64,000 nucleotides of DNA, from the NCBI GenBank assembly GCA_905221605.1, contig CAJNDS010002067.1:206501-270500 (forward strand). The letters are read 5' to 3'. Position 1 is the stretch's first letter. Each line of letters opens with the position of its first letter. Positions 1-9,500 of the stretch are shown here, piece by piece. The notes under the pieces are model-generated. The model was not told the origin of the DNA, made no database searches, and saw nothing but the letters and a program-made list of their open reading frames with translations. Position numbers and translations under genes: made by a program. This DNA is from Symbiodinium natans (lineage: Eukaryota; Sar; Dinophyceae; Suessiales; Symbiodiniaceae).

Positions 1-527
1 GAAACTCTCAGGCCCGGGCTAAGGTAAGAATGGATGCAGTGCAGGGTTGGTTCTTTCTCTGACTAACTGCGCAGGGGGTAAAGGACTTCCCCCCTCTTGA
101 GCCAAAGAAAGGACAAGAGGCCATCCGAAAGACATTTGGGTGTGGGTGAGGCTTCAGGGCATCAGGGTGTTGCGAAGTTAGTTTAGGGTTCAGGTTCTTA
201 AGGGACTTGTGGGTTTGCGCAATTCTCGGGGCCATCCAGTGCGACAACTGACACGAGGAAAAGCGCTGTGTGCAGAGGCTTTTGCTTGATCGGCGGCCTA
301 TATACATGAAGCGATCCCATGATGTCATGGTGCGGCTTCGCTTGAGATGCACTCGCGCTGCGCTGGCTGCGGGCTTCCGATGAGTCGTGGTTCCTCGCCC
401 TCCACCCCGCCCCCGCGCAAGTGTCCGTCTGCTGCTCCTGAAGCTACGCCTGCGCCTGTAGGGTGAAAACATATATACAGCCGTGGACGGTCGGTGCGCA
501 ACCAGGTCCACGGATCTCCACGGATCG
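1..527. other. window start, downstream of the minus-strand gene
   Basis: This stretch lies 3' of the minus-strand gene that ends at 528. Long frames are open on the minus strand, but they show no domain, no repeat-free codon signal and no splice pattern I trust. Part of it could be 3' UTR. Nothing else is supported. Confidence 0.3.
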
Positions 528-1037
528 TCACTTGGAGATGTAGGCGCTCGGGTTCACCCCCACCAGCATCTCGACATCCTCGGGCATGGCAGCTAGTACC
601 AGCTGCAGCGACTGCAATTATTGCTACCCTTGTTCGCAAGTACTATACTATGTCTTCTAGTTGCTAGTAACTAGTATCTGCTAGTATTCCTATCACCTGC
701 TGCTTTGCTCTATAATCCGGTGGCTGTCAGGCCTTGTCAGACTGGGTGTCGGCAGAGACCCCGCCTCCGCCAAGTGTGTCGTACCTGGCAAGGCGGCTAC
801 TCGGTGCAAAGGTGCAGCAATGGAAGATGCACGGGCTACCAGATGTAGTTGATCAAGTCCTCCCCGGACAGTCCTGCACTGATTCGGCTCACCAGGTGCT
901 TTGCAAGGCTGTGTGTACAGCCGGGACACAATCTCCGCCCTGCTCTTAAACAGCTCGAAATCCTACGCAAGGTAACCCGGGTATCCTAGCTCCGTGTGAA
1001 TCTTGCCATAGGCCGTCAGTTCGGCCTCGACATAAGC
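528..1037 (-). CDS. 3' end of a multi-exon gene of unknown product (four exons)
   Basis: Four short minus-strand exons join with matching phase: 1037-967, 908-840, 784-733 and 611-528, the last ending in TGA at 530-528. The introns are 966-909 (GT-AG), 839-785 (GT-AG) and 732-612 (GC-AG; GC donors are known in dinoflagellates). The joined reading gives AYVEAELTAYGKIHTELGYP, then LAKHLVSRISAGLSGEDLIN, then YDTLGGGGVSADTQSDK, and ends MPEDVEMLVGVNPSAYISK. All three junctions keep frame without a stop, and codons lean to G/C at position three. I recognise no family. Two of the introns are under 60 nt, which is very short. The gene continues upstream on the same strand, probably into the exons at 1.2-4.5 kb. 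There is no transcript evidence, so the model is an inference from the sequence. Confidence 0.42.
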
Positions 1038-1217
1038 CTGAGGCGACTGTGGGTGGTTGAAAGATGTTCTAGGCCTCAAGGAGGCTTTGTGAGGCTTTAC
1101 AGGGCTTCGGGGGGACAGGGAATTTTGGGGGGGGGGTTTCGGAACCCCAAACCCCAAACCCTGTACCCTATGCCCTATACCCAAAACCCGGCTGGCTCGG
1201 GCTTTCGTGGGGCTCAC

Positions 1218-2665
1218 TGGGTCTCATTAGACCCAGCCTCGATAATGGCAGCATCCGCTCGGCCATTTTGCATGATGCGGTGCTGGTCCCCGATTGCCTC
1301 TCGGGGTGTATAGGGCAGGGTTTAGGGTTTATGGGGTCCAGGGTTGAGGGTGTAGGGTTTAGGGTCTGAAAGTGGGATTGCTTAGGGTTTATAGGGTTCA
1401 AGTTTCTGAAACAGTTTTGGGTTTAGGGTATCAAGCCCAGGCCAGCCCCCGTTCCGAGTAATGAGTGAGAAAACAGGAAATCATTCAGTGCACGCAACAA
1501 TACCGGTAACCATATTATTCTCGGCGTCATTTGCCGCACGCCTAAGTGAGTTTATGACTGCTTCGTTCATCTCAAAGCCTTTGATCTTATAAGCCTGTGT
1601 TGGAATGAACATAATGAGGCTTGGAAACAGGGGTCAAAAAACGTACTAAGGGTCCATCATGAGGGATTTGCCCAAAAATGAAAAGCGGTGAGCTCGGATG
1701 CAAGAAGAACGCCCCCTCAAAGTAGTGGAATGGCCCGTTCTTTTTGTTGTGAGTTGTGTGGTCCCTTGTTTTGGTTACCATGCAGCTAGCGGCCGGCCTC
1801 GTATCCTAACTTATTGGGGTTGGGGGGTCTTTCTTAGGGGTCTCCTATGTTTCGTACCCCCCCCCCCCCCCACATAGCTGCGCAGTGCTAAACCCGAGCA
1901 ACGTTGCCACCCCAAGGCGCTTTGACTAGGGCTGCAGCGGCTTACTTCGTGCCACGAGTGTTCCACAAACACGAAGAAGGAGCAACCCCTCAACCCTAAG
2001 CCCGAGACCCTGTACCTCAAACCTACAGTAAGAGCTCTCGCGCCTGCTGGATTGTGACGTTCGCCTGGGCCTGCACAGACCCTCGAAGGTCTGTTGTTGT
2101 TTAGGGTTGGGCCCGAAAGGGTGGCTCGATAGAATGGGTCCCCATCTTCGGAAAAGAGCCCCACCCATCATCCAGGCCGGTTTAAAGCCCTAAAGCCTAA
2201 AGCGTTTAGGGCGTAGGGGCGTCGGGTCCCGGGGTTTAGGGGGCTCATGGCTTGAGGTAGCGGTTCGCGTTTGGGGGTTTCGGGGTTAGGGAGTTAGGGG
2301 TTTAGGGGTTTGCTTGGAGGATGGCAGGGTTGTGACTTTTATTTTGTTTGCTGCTATTGTGATTCATAGGACGGTCGCAACATGACGACACTGATGACTA
2401 TGATGAGGACTCTGATGAATACCATGGCTGTTCCGAGTATAATGACTCTTTTGATGCTTATGATTCTTCTCACTATTCACGAAAAAGAGGATCACGGCGA
2501 CTTTGGTTTTGCAATTGTTCTTTTGGGCGGGTTCAGCCTTTTCAGGGCAGTCACCGGGCCCACCTCAGCAATCTGCCTGGCCGTCTGGAACTCCACAATC
2601 TTCGCGGCCATGGTCTGCGAAGCAGCTTCGGCAGCATGGCCGAGAATCCCAAAAACCCGGATACC
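1218..2665 (-). CDS. middle exons of the same minus-strand gene (unresolved joins)
   Basis: Several exon-like islands lie between the two phase-consistent chains. 1297-1218 encodes a stretch with IGDQHRIMQNGRADAAIIEA and ends at a good GTGAGC donor. About 1933-1877 may encode ALVKAPWGGNVAR. 2070-2027 encodes AQANVTIQQARELL between GCAG and GTAGGT. A piece near 2665-2540 encodes MAAKIVEFQTARQIAEVGP. Telomere-like heptamers fill the gaps (1133-1190, 1313-1435, 1980-2025, 2185-2320). I could not make every phase agree, so exons are missing or boundaries are wrong. A plus-strand frame across 2363-2977 is also open but is judged a shadow. Confidence 0.28.
1587..1781 (-). CDS. possible further exon or non-coding open frame
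   Basis: A 64-residue minus-strand frame is open here, with a stretch reading GPFHYFEGAFFLHPSSPLFI. It lies between candidate exons of the minus-strand gene. Clear splice sites at both ends are not visible, and third-position bias is weak. It may be intron sequence that happens to be open. Confidence 0.15.
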   Translation of the reverse strand: MVTKTRDHTTHNKKNGPFHYFEGAFFLHPSSPLFIFGQIPHDGPLVRFLTPVSKPHYVHSNTGL

Positions 2666-2719
2666 AGAAGGGAGAGTACAAAACTCCAACAGTTAGCTTC
2701 AGGATCGGAGACGACTCAC

Positions 2720-3525
2720 ATTATCCTAGGTCCTGGAGCTGAAGATTTGCAGTCGTTGCCCTCGGGCTCTCCTCCGCACACCATGGCAACATCAGAAGCA
2801 GCCGATGCCTTGGACATCTTGGTGATGTTCTGCTTGCTCGTGGCAGCCGTCAGGATTGTCGTGGTGAACGCCTTCCAGGGCTGCGCAGTACTCAGAGTGG
2901 CGAGGCACAGGGGCGAGCAACGCCGATGGTCTGGGACTGCTTTTCCACCCGCAGAAGCCAAGCAGAACATTCAATGATTCAATAAGGGGGCACCCTAGGA
3001 GGGTGTTGAACCTTCGTGCAACTTAACTTGCCGTGCAACTTGCTGGCGCTTAACGTTTAGTGGCCAGGTGATCGGCATACCCCTACCCCCCCACCCCCCA
3101 CCCTAAACCCTAAACCCGAAACCCTAAACCCTAAACCCGAAACCCTAAACCCTAAACCCGAAACCCTAAACCCCCAAAACCCCCACTGAGACTCCGAACT
3201 CCCGACCTCCGGCAGGTCATCCTCTTGGATCTGCAAGGACTCCACGGTCGCGAAGAGGTGCTGCCGGGCTTGAAGGGCTTGGTTAGGGTTTAGGGTTTTG
3301 ACAAGGGCTTAGGTCTTAGGGCTTCAGGGCTTAGGGCTTAGGGCTCAGGCTTCGGGCTTCGGGCTTAGGGCTGAGGGTGGGGTTCAGGAATTGGGGCGTT
3401 TTGGGTTTGCGGGTTTAGGGTAGTACTGGGTCGGGAGTGACAGGAAGTTTCGGATTGGGATTTGCAATTGGAGAGCTTCTTTGGTTTGCTTTGTTTTTTG
3501 GGGGGGGGGGGGGGGGGGGGGGAGG

Positions 3526-3589
<64 letters not shown>

Positions 3590-4462
3590 GGAGGCGGGGG
3601 GGGGGGGGGGGAGGCGGGGGGGGGGGGCGGGGGGGCGGGGGGGGGGGGGGGGGGAGGCGGGGGGGGGGGGGGGGGGGGGGGGCTCGGTATGGAGCGATTG
3701 GGCCTTTAGACGCCTGTAGTGAAACTGCCTAGATGCCTGCCCTGCTCACGGAAACAGGAGGGCAAAGGCAACTTTCTTGTCCCAGATAATAGAAAGAGAG
3801 TGTCAAGCCTTGGAGAAGTAGTCGTTGAGGTGCAATCGCATGTCCTCACCATGTGGGATCGAGGTTTGGTGCACGTGTTTCGGGGTCTGGGGCTCATGGG
3901 AGCCTCTGCAATCTTCTGCTTCTCGTTGAAAAACTGATACGCAGTAAACCTCGGACATCGTGCAAAAAGGATGGCTCGGCAACGATGTATGTAACAACAA
4001 CAGAACCGTTGGCACGGTAGAACCATTGAACTCTTTGTGCCGGGCTTTGTCGCAAGCTCGGTGATCATGTGCATGCCTGTCGGCAGGGTATGTGGGTAGG
4101 CACCGGAAATCCTAAACCCTTATCCTTACCGAAACTTGCCTGTGAGCTTGAAGATTTTCTCGTAGTCTCCGTAGTTGTTCTCGTACGCGAAGTAGAGGTC
4201 GCGTATTCCTGAGGGCTTTGAGCTTTGAAGCCTCGAGGGAGGTCCCAGCCTACACTTCTCTCCCATGCACTCCTCTGGCGCAAGGGGCACTGAGCCCTGA
4301 ACCCTACCAAATACATGTTGTGTGCCATCATCTCGAGAAGAGTTGCAGACAAAATCCTTAAAGCCCTCTACACCTGTAAGAACTTTTTCCCTGACCAGGG
4401 CCGGGTCTGTCTGGCATGAGCCGGTACTGGAACGCCAGGCCCAGAATCAAGGGCAGGCCGTC
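2720..4462 (-). CDS. 5' part of the multi-exon gene, six phase-consistent exons, product unknown
   Basis: Six minus-strand exons chain with agreeing phase: 4462-4396, 4208-4140, 4076-4024, 3933-3850, 3260-3207 and 2880-2720. Donors are GTCAGG, GCAAGT, GTTCTA, GTGAGG, GTCGGG and GTGAGT; all acceptors end in AG. The joined product contains DGLPLILGLAFQYRLMPDR, IRDLYFAYENNYGDYEKIF, MHMITELATKPGTKSS, FFNEKQKIAEAPMSPRPRN, HLFATVESLQIQEDDLPE and AFTTTILTAATSKQNITKMS. No domain is recognised. The first intron is 187 nt and the second 63 nt. The intron between 3849 and 3261 carries the long G tract, read as a C-rich pyrimidine run on the sense strand. The true 5' end is not found; it may lie above 4.5 kb. 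Five agreeing junctions make this the best host-gene model in the window, though it is still unconfirmed. Confidence 0.42.
3100..3175. repeat. short telomere-like array, CCCTAAA with CCCGAAA variants
   Basis: About ten heptamers alternate between CCCTAAA and CCCGAAA. The array lies just 3' (in gene sense) of the exon 3260-3207, inside the inferred intron. A second degenerate array in the opposite orientation lies at 3285-3425. Confidence 0.8.
3499..3691. repeat. 190-bp guanine tract with GGAGGC interruptions
   Basis: Nearly unbroken G runs are interrupted only by short A, C or T steps, most often as GGAGGC. On the minus strand, the sense of the surrounding gene, it is a long C tract within an intron. 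Length may be affected by sequencing or assembly error in homopolymers. It could form G-quadruplexes on the plus strand. Confidence 0.85.
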
Positions 4463-4548
4463 CTGGAGGCGTGTTGGGTTAAAGGTTCAAACGGCCCCAA
4501 ACTACCCAGCAGCTTCAGCCCCAAAAGCCCGAAAATGACTAGCACGAT

Positions 4549-4615
4549 TTGGGATGTTCCCCCTTGTACTAACAGCGCTTGATAGGGATTGAATGGGAAT
4601 ATAGTACCCCCGATG
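4549..4615 (+). mobile_element. family-1 TIR element, left half only
   Basis: Begins TTGGGATGTTCCCCCTTGTA and continues ACTAACAG, matching the left end of the ~100-bp family described at 22582-22681. The right inverted end is missing or decayed. It lies upstream (in minus-strand sense) of the first exon found in the 0.5-4.5 kb gene. Confidence 0.55.
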
Positions 4616-5083
4616 ATAATGTTGTATCCTGATTAGTGTGCCCCCCCCCCAGAATTGTGCAAAAAAAATCCAAAGACTATTCAGGGGGGTCTATTTGAGG
4701 AGGTCCCCCGGAATTGTGAGAAAAAAATCGGGGGATGCAAATTTTCGGCGAGGCTGTTGAATGGCGTTGTTGTCCAGCAATCGCTTCTGAACTGAGCCTG
4801 AGAGACCAAAGATCTGAGCCTGATCAAAGGTTTAAAGCCTGAAACCTTGAGGCCTGAGGTTGTCGGGCCCTGAAATCTTCAGTCTCCAGGCCAGGCCCAA
4901 AGCTAAGATTTCCTTATAAAAAGCATTTGTACCGAGGCCAGGCAATCAAACATCAAAGGGGGTAGTCCAACAGCTGCCCGAATGCCGTATAATGTAAAAC
5001 GCTCGGTCCCCCGGAATTATGGCTTTTTGCGGGCTGGCTTGGTTGGGATAGATGGATCCCCTTCAAATTCATACAAACTCGTC
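4616..5083. other. spacer with two related CCCCC-GAATTGTG boxes
   Basis: Two similar motifs occur at 4637-4672 and 4704-4735: a C run, then GAATTGTG, then an A run. A GGGTCTATTT box (4686-4695) resembles the dispersed repeat at 5389 and 18650. No gene is supported. Confidence 0.35.
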
Positions 5084-5266
5084 CCTTTTTTAAAATCATG
5101 TGGGTCCCTTTTAACATCATATGAACCCCTTATATATTCATACAAGCTCATCCCTCTTGAGTCGTATGGATCCCATTTAAATTCATATAAGCTCATCCCG
5201 TTTAAGACCATATGGACCCCTTTGAAATTCATATACTGTAAACTCATCCCTTTTAAAAACATACCA
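5084..5266. repeat. diverged 46-bp tandem repeat, about four copies
   Basis: The unit reads roughly TTCATATAAGCTCATCCC, then TTTAAGACCATATGGACCCC. Copies start near 5072, 5131, 5178 and 5226. Because the unit leaves frames open it creates repetitive peptides on both strands; these are not genes. Confidence 0.7.
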
Positions 5267-5267
5267 A

Positions 5268-5361
5268 AGCCAGACCCCCCCCCCCCCCAAATTGCCCCCC
5301 CCCACCCCCCCCGCCCCGCGCCCCCCCCCCCCCCCCCCCACCCCCCCCACCATCCCCCCCC
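5268..5361. repeat. C-rich tract
   Basis: A 90-bp tract of C runs broken by single A, G or T bases. It is followed by CCGTGGCTGAGCAAAATAGG and the box GGGTCTATTTAGAAGC, the same order as the inverted copy near 18770-18728, so the tract may be part of a dispersed repeat. Confidence 0.6.
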
Positions 5362-5639
5362 CGTGGCTGAGCAAAATAGGGTCTATTTAGAAGCTACCGC
5401 CTGGGATTATTAATCAATTTTAGCATATCCAAGACAACCCAGCTACTTCTCCAACAACGTCTCACGCATATGCGCACTTAGACAACTCATTTCGGACTGA
5501 TAAATGTTTTGGCTCTTGCAATCTCAGACCCTAAGCCCGGAACCCTGACCACAAATTCGTACACTCTAAAACCCTACACAAGAAACTCTATACCGTATTT
5601 CCTAAACTCTAACTCCTAAACCCAGAATCTAGAAAGAAA
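5362..5639. other. dispersed-repeat box and unique spacer
   Basis: Contains the box GGGTCTATTTAGAAGC (5385-5400), shared with 18645-18662 and, inverted, 18728-18745. The rest is AT-richer spacer with a few degenerate CCCTAAA-like heptamers near 5530-5630. No gene seen. Confidence 0.4.
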
Positions 5640-6420
5640 AGGAGGAAAAAGAAAGAATCATGTGCAGACGTTCCTGTGTTCCTATCTTCGGAGTTCTTCT
5701 ATTCCTATCTCTGCTGATTTTTCAGAATGGAAGGAGGGCTTCATTTTCCCTCTCACTTTTCCTTTCACTTTTCTTTTCTCACTCCAAGCAGAAGGGAGAA
5801 GACAAGGGTCAATAAATAGAAAGGTGACCAAAATGGATGAAAAGATCGCCTGCTTTCATTTCTAAACGGCCTGTCCCCGCCTTCTTTTCTTTGCACAGTG
5901 CAGACATAAATAAACACGAAAGAAGAAAGAGGGCCTTTCCCTACTATTTCCTTCGCTATCCTGGAATCCTGGTTCGGAAAAGAAAGGAACAGCTACCAGC
6001 CCCCCTCCCGTCTTTCATCTTTCCATTTCTTTTGTTTCGTCACGCTCAAACGGACACAAGAAGGGCGGCCTCTAGTGTTTCCTCGCCTCCTTCTGCACTG
6101 TTTTAACTTCCTTTCTTTTCTCTTCTGTTGCTTTGTGTGACAGGTGCGGGGGCATTTCTTTCACTTTTCCCATCGAAGAAAGGCTCCCTTCCTATCCGCA
6201 TATTTTCTTTTCTCTTCCTTCCGAAAAAGACTATAAGAGGCAGGGATAAACAGAATGAAAGAGGAGTGTCCTTTTGCTTTCCGACTACCTTCTCACCACA
6301 AAAAGGAACCCTTCTCTTTCTTCCCTTGACTTTCTTTTATCTTGTTTGCATTCTACGTTTCCCACTAAGAAAATGAGACAATGATGAAGATAAGTGAAGA
6401 AAGATCACCTGCCTGCACGC
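5640..6420 (-). repeat. partial inverted copy of the 2.25-kb satellite unit
   Basis: Sequence at 5690-5810 is the reverse complement of satellite sequence seen at 13800-13950 (the GGAGTGAGAAAATATAAAG region). 6330-6415 is the reverse complement of the region at 8390-8470. The array therefore starts with a short inverted arm before the direct copies. Confidence 0.75.
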
Positions 6421-6539
6421 AGGTTCTCGGGAGCTTGTCTCGACCGGGCTGTCCCTCCTTTCCCCGCACGTCCCTTCGCTTGTCCCCATTGATCTCTCGC
6501 GTCTCTTCCCTTTGCACTCTCTCGCCTCTGGCCCGCCTT
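6421..6539. other. junction between inverted and direct satellite arms
   Basis: Pyrimidine-rich sequence with a short palindrome at its left edge (CCTGCCTGCACGCAGG, 6407-6422). I found no copy of it elsewhere in the array. It marks the point where satellite orientation flips. Confidence 0.5.
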
Positions 6540-9500
6540 CCATGCTGAAAATGCTGAAGAGATACGAAAAGAAGAGCTCATGATTCTTTCTCATTTCTTC
6601 TTCTTTATCATTCCCATATGAGTAAAGAAGAAAGATTAGGAGAGAGAGCCCTGCGGCAATTCCTGTTTTGGGCGGAAGAAAAGAAACAAAGAGATAATAA
6701 GAGAGAAGAACGAATAAGAAGGTGCCGGGAACGAAGATGGAAACTGCTCCTTCACCCTGGTCTATCGCTTCCTTTTCGAATTTTTTCGGAAGGAAGATCG
6801 AAGAAGATAGTGGGGAAAAAGGAGTGAAGTGCCCGTAGAAGGGAGAAAGTGAAAGGGATGCCCCCGCAACTTTCATATTTTGATAAGAATGCAAGCGCCA
6901 GCAGAGAAGAAAGGAAGAGAGAATAACGAGGAAAGAGCGGAAACCGAGGAGATTAGGAGCCAGGTTTCCCTGATTGATTCTCGTCACTTTTCTCTGTTTT
7001 GGGAAGGTAAAGGGCTTTATATCTCCCACCTCTCTCCCTTGTCTTTTTGGTTGGAGTGAGAAAATATAAAGAAAAGCGAAAGGAAAAGTGAGAGGGAGAA
7101 AGAAGCCCTCCTTCCATTCTGAAAAATCTACAGATTTAGAGACAGGAATAGGGGACAATATGGAAATGATTCTTTCTTATTTCTTCACGTTGTCTCCTTT
7201 CCCTATATGACTCCCTTGCGATTTCCCTTTTGGTTGGAGTGAGAAGAGACAAAAGAAAAGTGAAAGGAAAAGTGAGAAGGAGAAAGGACGCAGAGATAGG
7301 AATAGAAAAACTCAGAAGAGACACAGTCTCAGACAAGATAATTTGCTGACTTGTGATTGCGTGGCTGCCTTGGCAAGAGTTGTTGCTGGAATGGCTTTTG
7401 GGAAGAAAGTCGGAGGTGCACTTTTCGATCCAGGCGTGTTTCGCGAGCCGCAGCTTCTGGCCTCCTCTTGCTTGGGCGTGGCCAAGCGCCAGGGAGCAGA
7501 AATGCTGCGTTTTTCAAGTTTCAAATTCGTTTCTGTAGTTTCAGACTAGTTGCAAAATAGTTTCAAAATCCAGTTGCAAAATCGTTGTTAAGGGGAAACT
7601 GCGTTTTTCTACGCGCAATTGCAAAACATGCAGAAGTTCTGGTTTTCAACAAGCGCGGACAGAAATTGCAGCTCCTCCTTAACAGCGATATTTCAACTGG
7701 ATTTTGAAACTAGTTTGAAACTGACTTGAGACTAATTTGAAACTATGGAAACGATTTTGAAACTCGAAACACTACCATATTCCGGACTTTCTGCCCCCCT
7801 CCTGGCCCCTCACATATGGCCCTCACGCACGGGAAGTTGACTTTGGTCAGGCGTGACTAGAGACCAGAGCTTCCGAAAGCTTGCCAATCTCCGGACAGTA
7901 GGAATAGAGGAATGTGTGGAAATGATTCTTTCCTAGTTCTTCATCTTCTTTCTCCTTTCCCTATGTATGAGAAAAGAAGACAGACAAGGAGAGAGCCCCC
8001 TGCAATTAGGAATTTCCCCAGAAGAGAAAGCGAAAGGGATGCCCCCGCAACTTTCACGTTTTTGAGAAGAATGTAAGCACCAAAAGAGAAGAGAAAGGAA
8101 AAGAGAATAGCGAGGAAAGAGGCAAGGAAACACAGGAGGCAGCCCCTCCGCTTGCTTCTTGAATGAAAAAGACATCGGAGAAATGGAAACATGAAATTGA
8201 GAGGGAAGTTGCGCTTTTCCTTGCTGAAGAACAAAGCAATTCCAAAGAACATGGAAAGCACAAGGAATGTACTGGGAAAGGTAGGGAAAGGGATTCTTCC
8301 CTCTGACTTTTTTGCTTTCCTTCAATCTGCGATGTAAAGGGAAAAGATGCAGCGGACAGGTCTGAAAATACAGGCAGGTGATCTTTTTTCCTTATTGTCA
8401 TCATTGTCTCTTTTTCTCAGTGGGAAACGTCTCATTTTCTCAGCGGGAAACGTAAAGTGCAAAAAGATAAAAGAAAGAAAGTAGGGAAGAGTTGGAAGGT
8501 TCCTTTTTGTGGTGAGAAGGTAGTCGGAAAGCAACAGGAGACTCCTCTTTCATTCTGTTTATCCCTACCTCTTATAGTCTTTTTGGGAAGCAAGAGGGAA
8601 GAACATACGCGGATAGGAAGGCAGCCTTTCTTTGATGGGGAAAAGGAAAGGGATGCACTGCCCCCTCAATTTTCATGTTGATGGGAATGTAAGCACCGGG
8701 AGAGAAGAAAGGAAGAGAGAATAGCGAGGAAAGAGGCAAGGAAACACATGAGATTAGGAGTCAGGTTCCGGTGATTGATGTTCGTCTCTTGTCTTCTTTT
8801 TGAGAAGGTCGCTTTTGGTTGGAGGAAGAAGTCCGCCTTCCATTTTGAAGAATCTGCAGAGATAGGAATTGAAGAAATCACAAGAGACACGGATAGAGGA
8901 CATTATAGACATGATTCTTTCTTATTCATTCATCTTCTTTCTTCTTTCCCTATATGAACACAGAACAAAGACAAGGAGAGAGAGCCTCCTGCAATTGGGA
9001 ATTTCCCCAGAAGAGACAAAGTGAAAGGGATGTCCCCCGCACCTTTCACACTTTTGAGAAGAATGTAAGCAACAGAAGAGAAGAGAAAGGAACTCATAAT
9101 AGTGAGCAGGGAGGCGAGGAAAGACTGGAGGCAGACCTTCTTTCCGGTTGAGCAGGACGAAACAAGAGAATGTAAGATGTAAGTCGGGAGGGAGGCTGGT
9201 AGCCGTTCCTTTCTTTTCCGAACCAAAGACAAAGAGGAAGGAAGGCAGGATAGGTTTCCGTGATTGATTTTCGTCACCTCTCTATGTTTTGAGAAGGTAA
9301 AGGGCGTTCTATCTCTCACCCCTCTCCCTTGTCTTCTTGGTTGGAGTGAGAAAATATAAAAAAAGCGAAAGGAAAAGTGAGAGGGAGAAAGAAGCCCTCC
9401 TTCCATTCTGAAAAATCTGCAGATTTAGAGACAGGAATAGGGGACAATATGGAAATGATTCTTTCTTATTTCTTCACGTTGTCTCCTTTCCCTATATGAC

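Noticed and set aside
2363-2977. 200-codon plus-strand frame with an acidic DDTDDYDEDSDEY start after an AG
   Set aside because: I first took it as a terminal exon. The minus strand of the same stretch has better codon bias, a GTGAGT donor at 2719 and phase agreement with 3260-3207, so the plus frame is judged a shadow.
3437-3732. Poly-glycine open frames
   Set aside because: Direct translation of the G tract; no independent support.
6337-7158. 273-residue minus-strand open frame at the start of the satellite
   Set aside because: It crosses the satellite junction, its pieces recur out of frame in later units, and composition is simple (F/S/L/R/K-rich). A repeat artefact.
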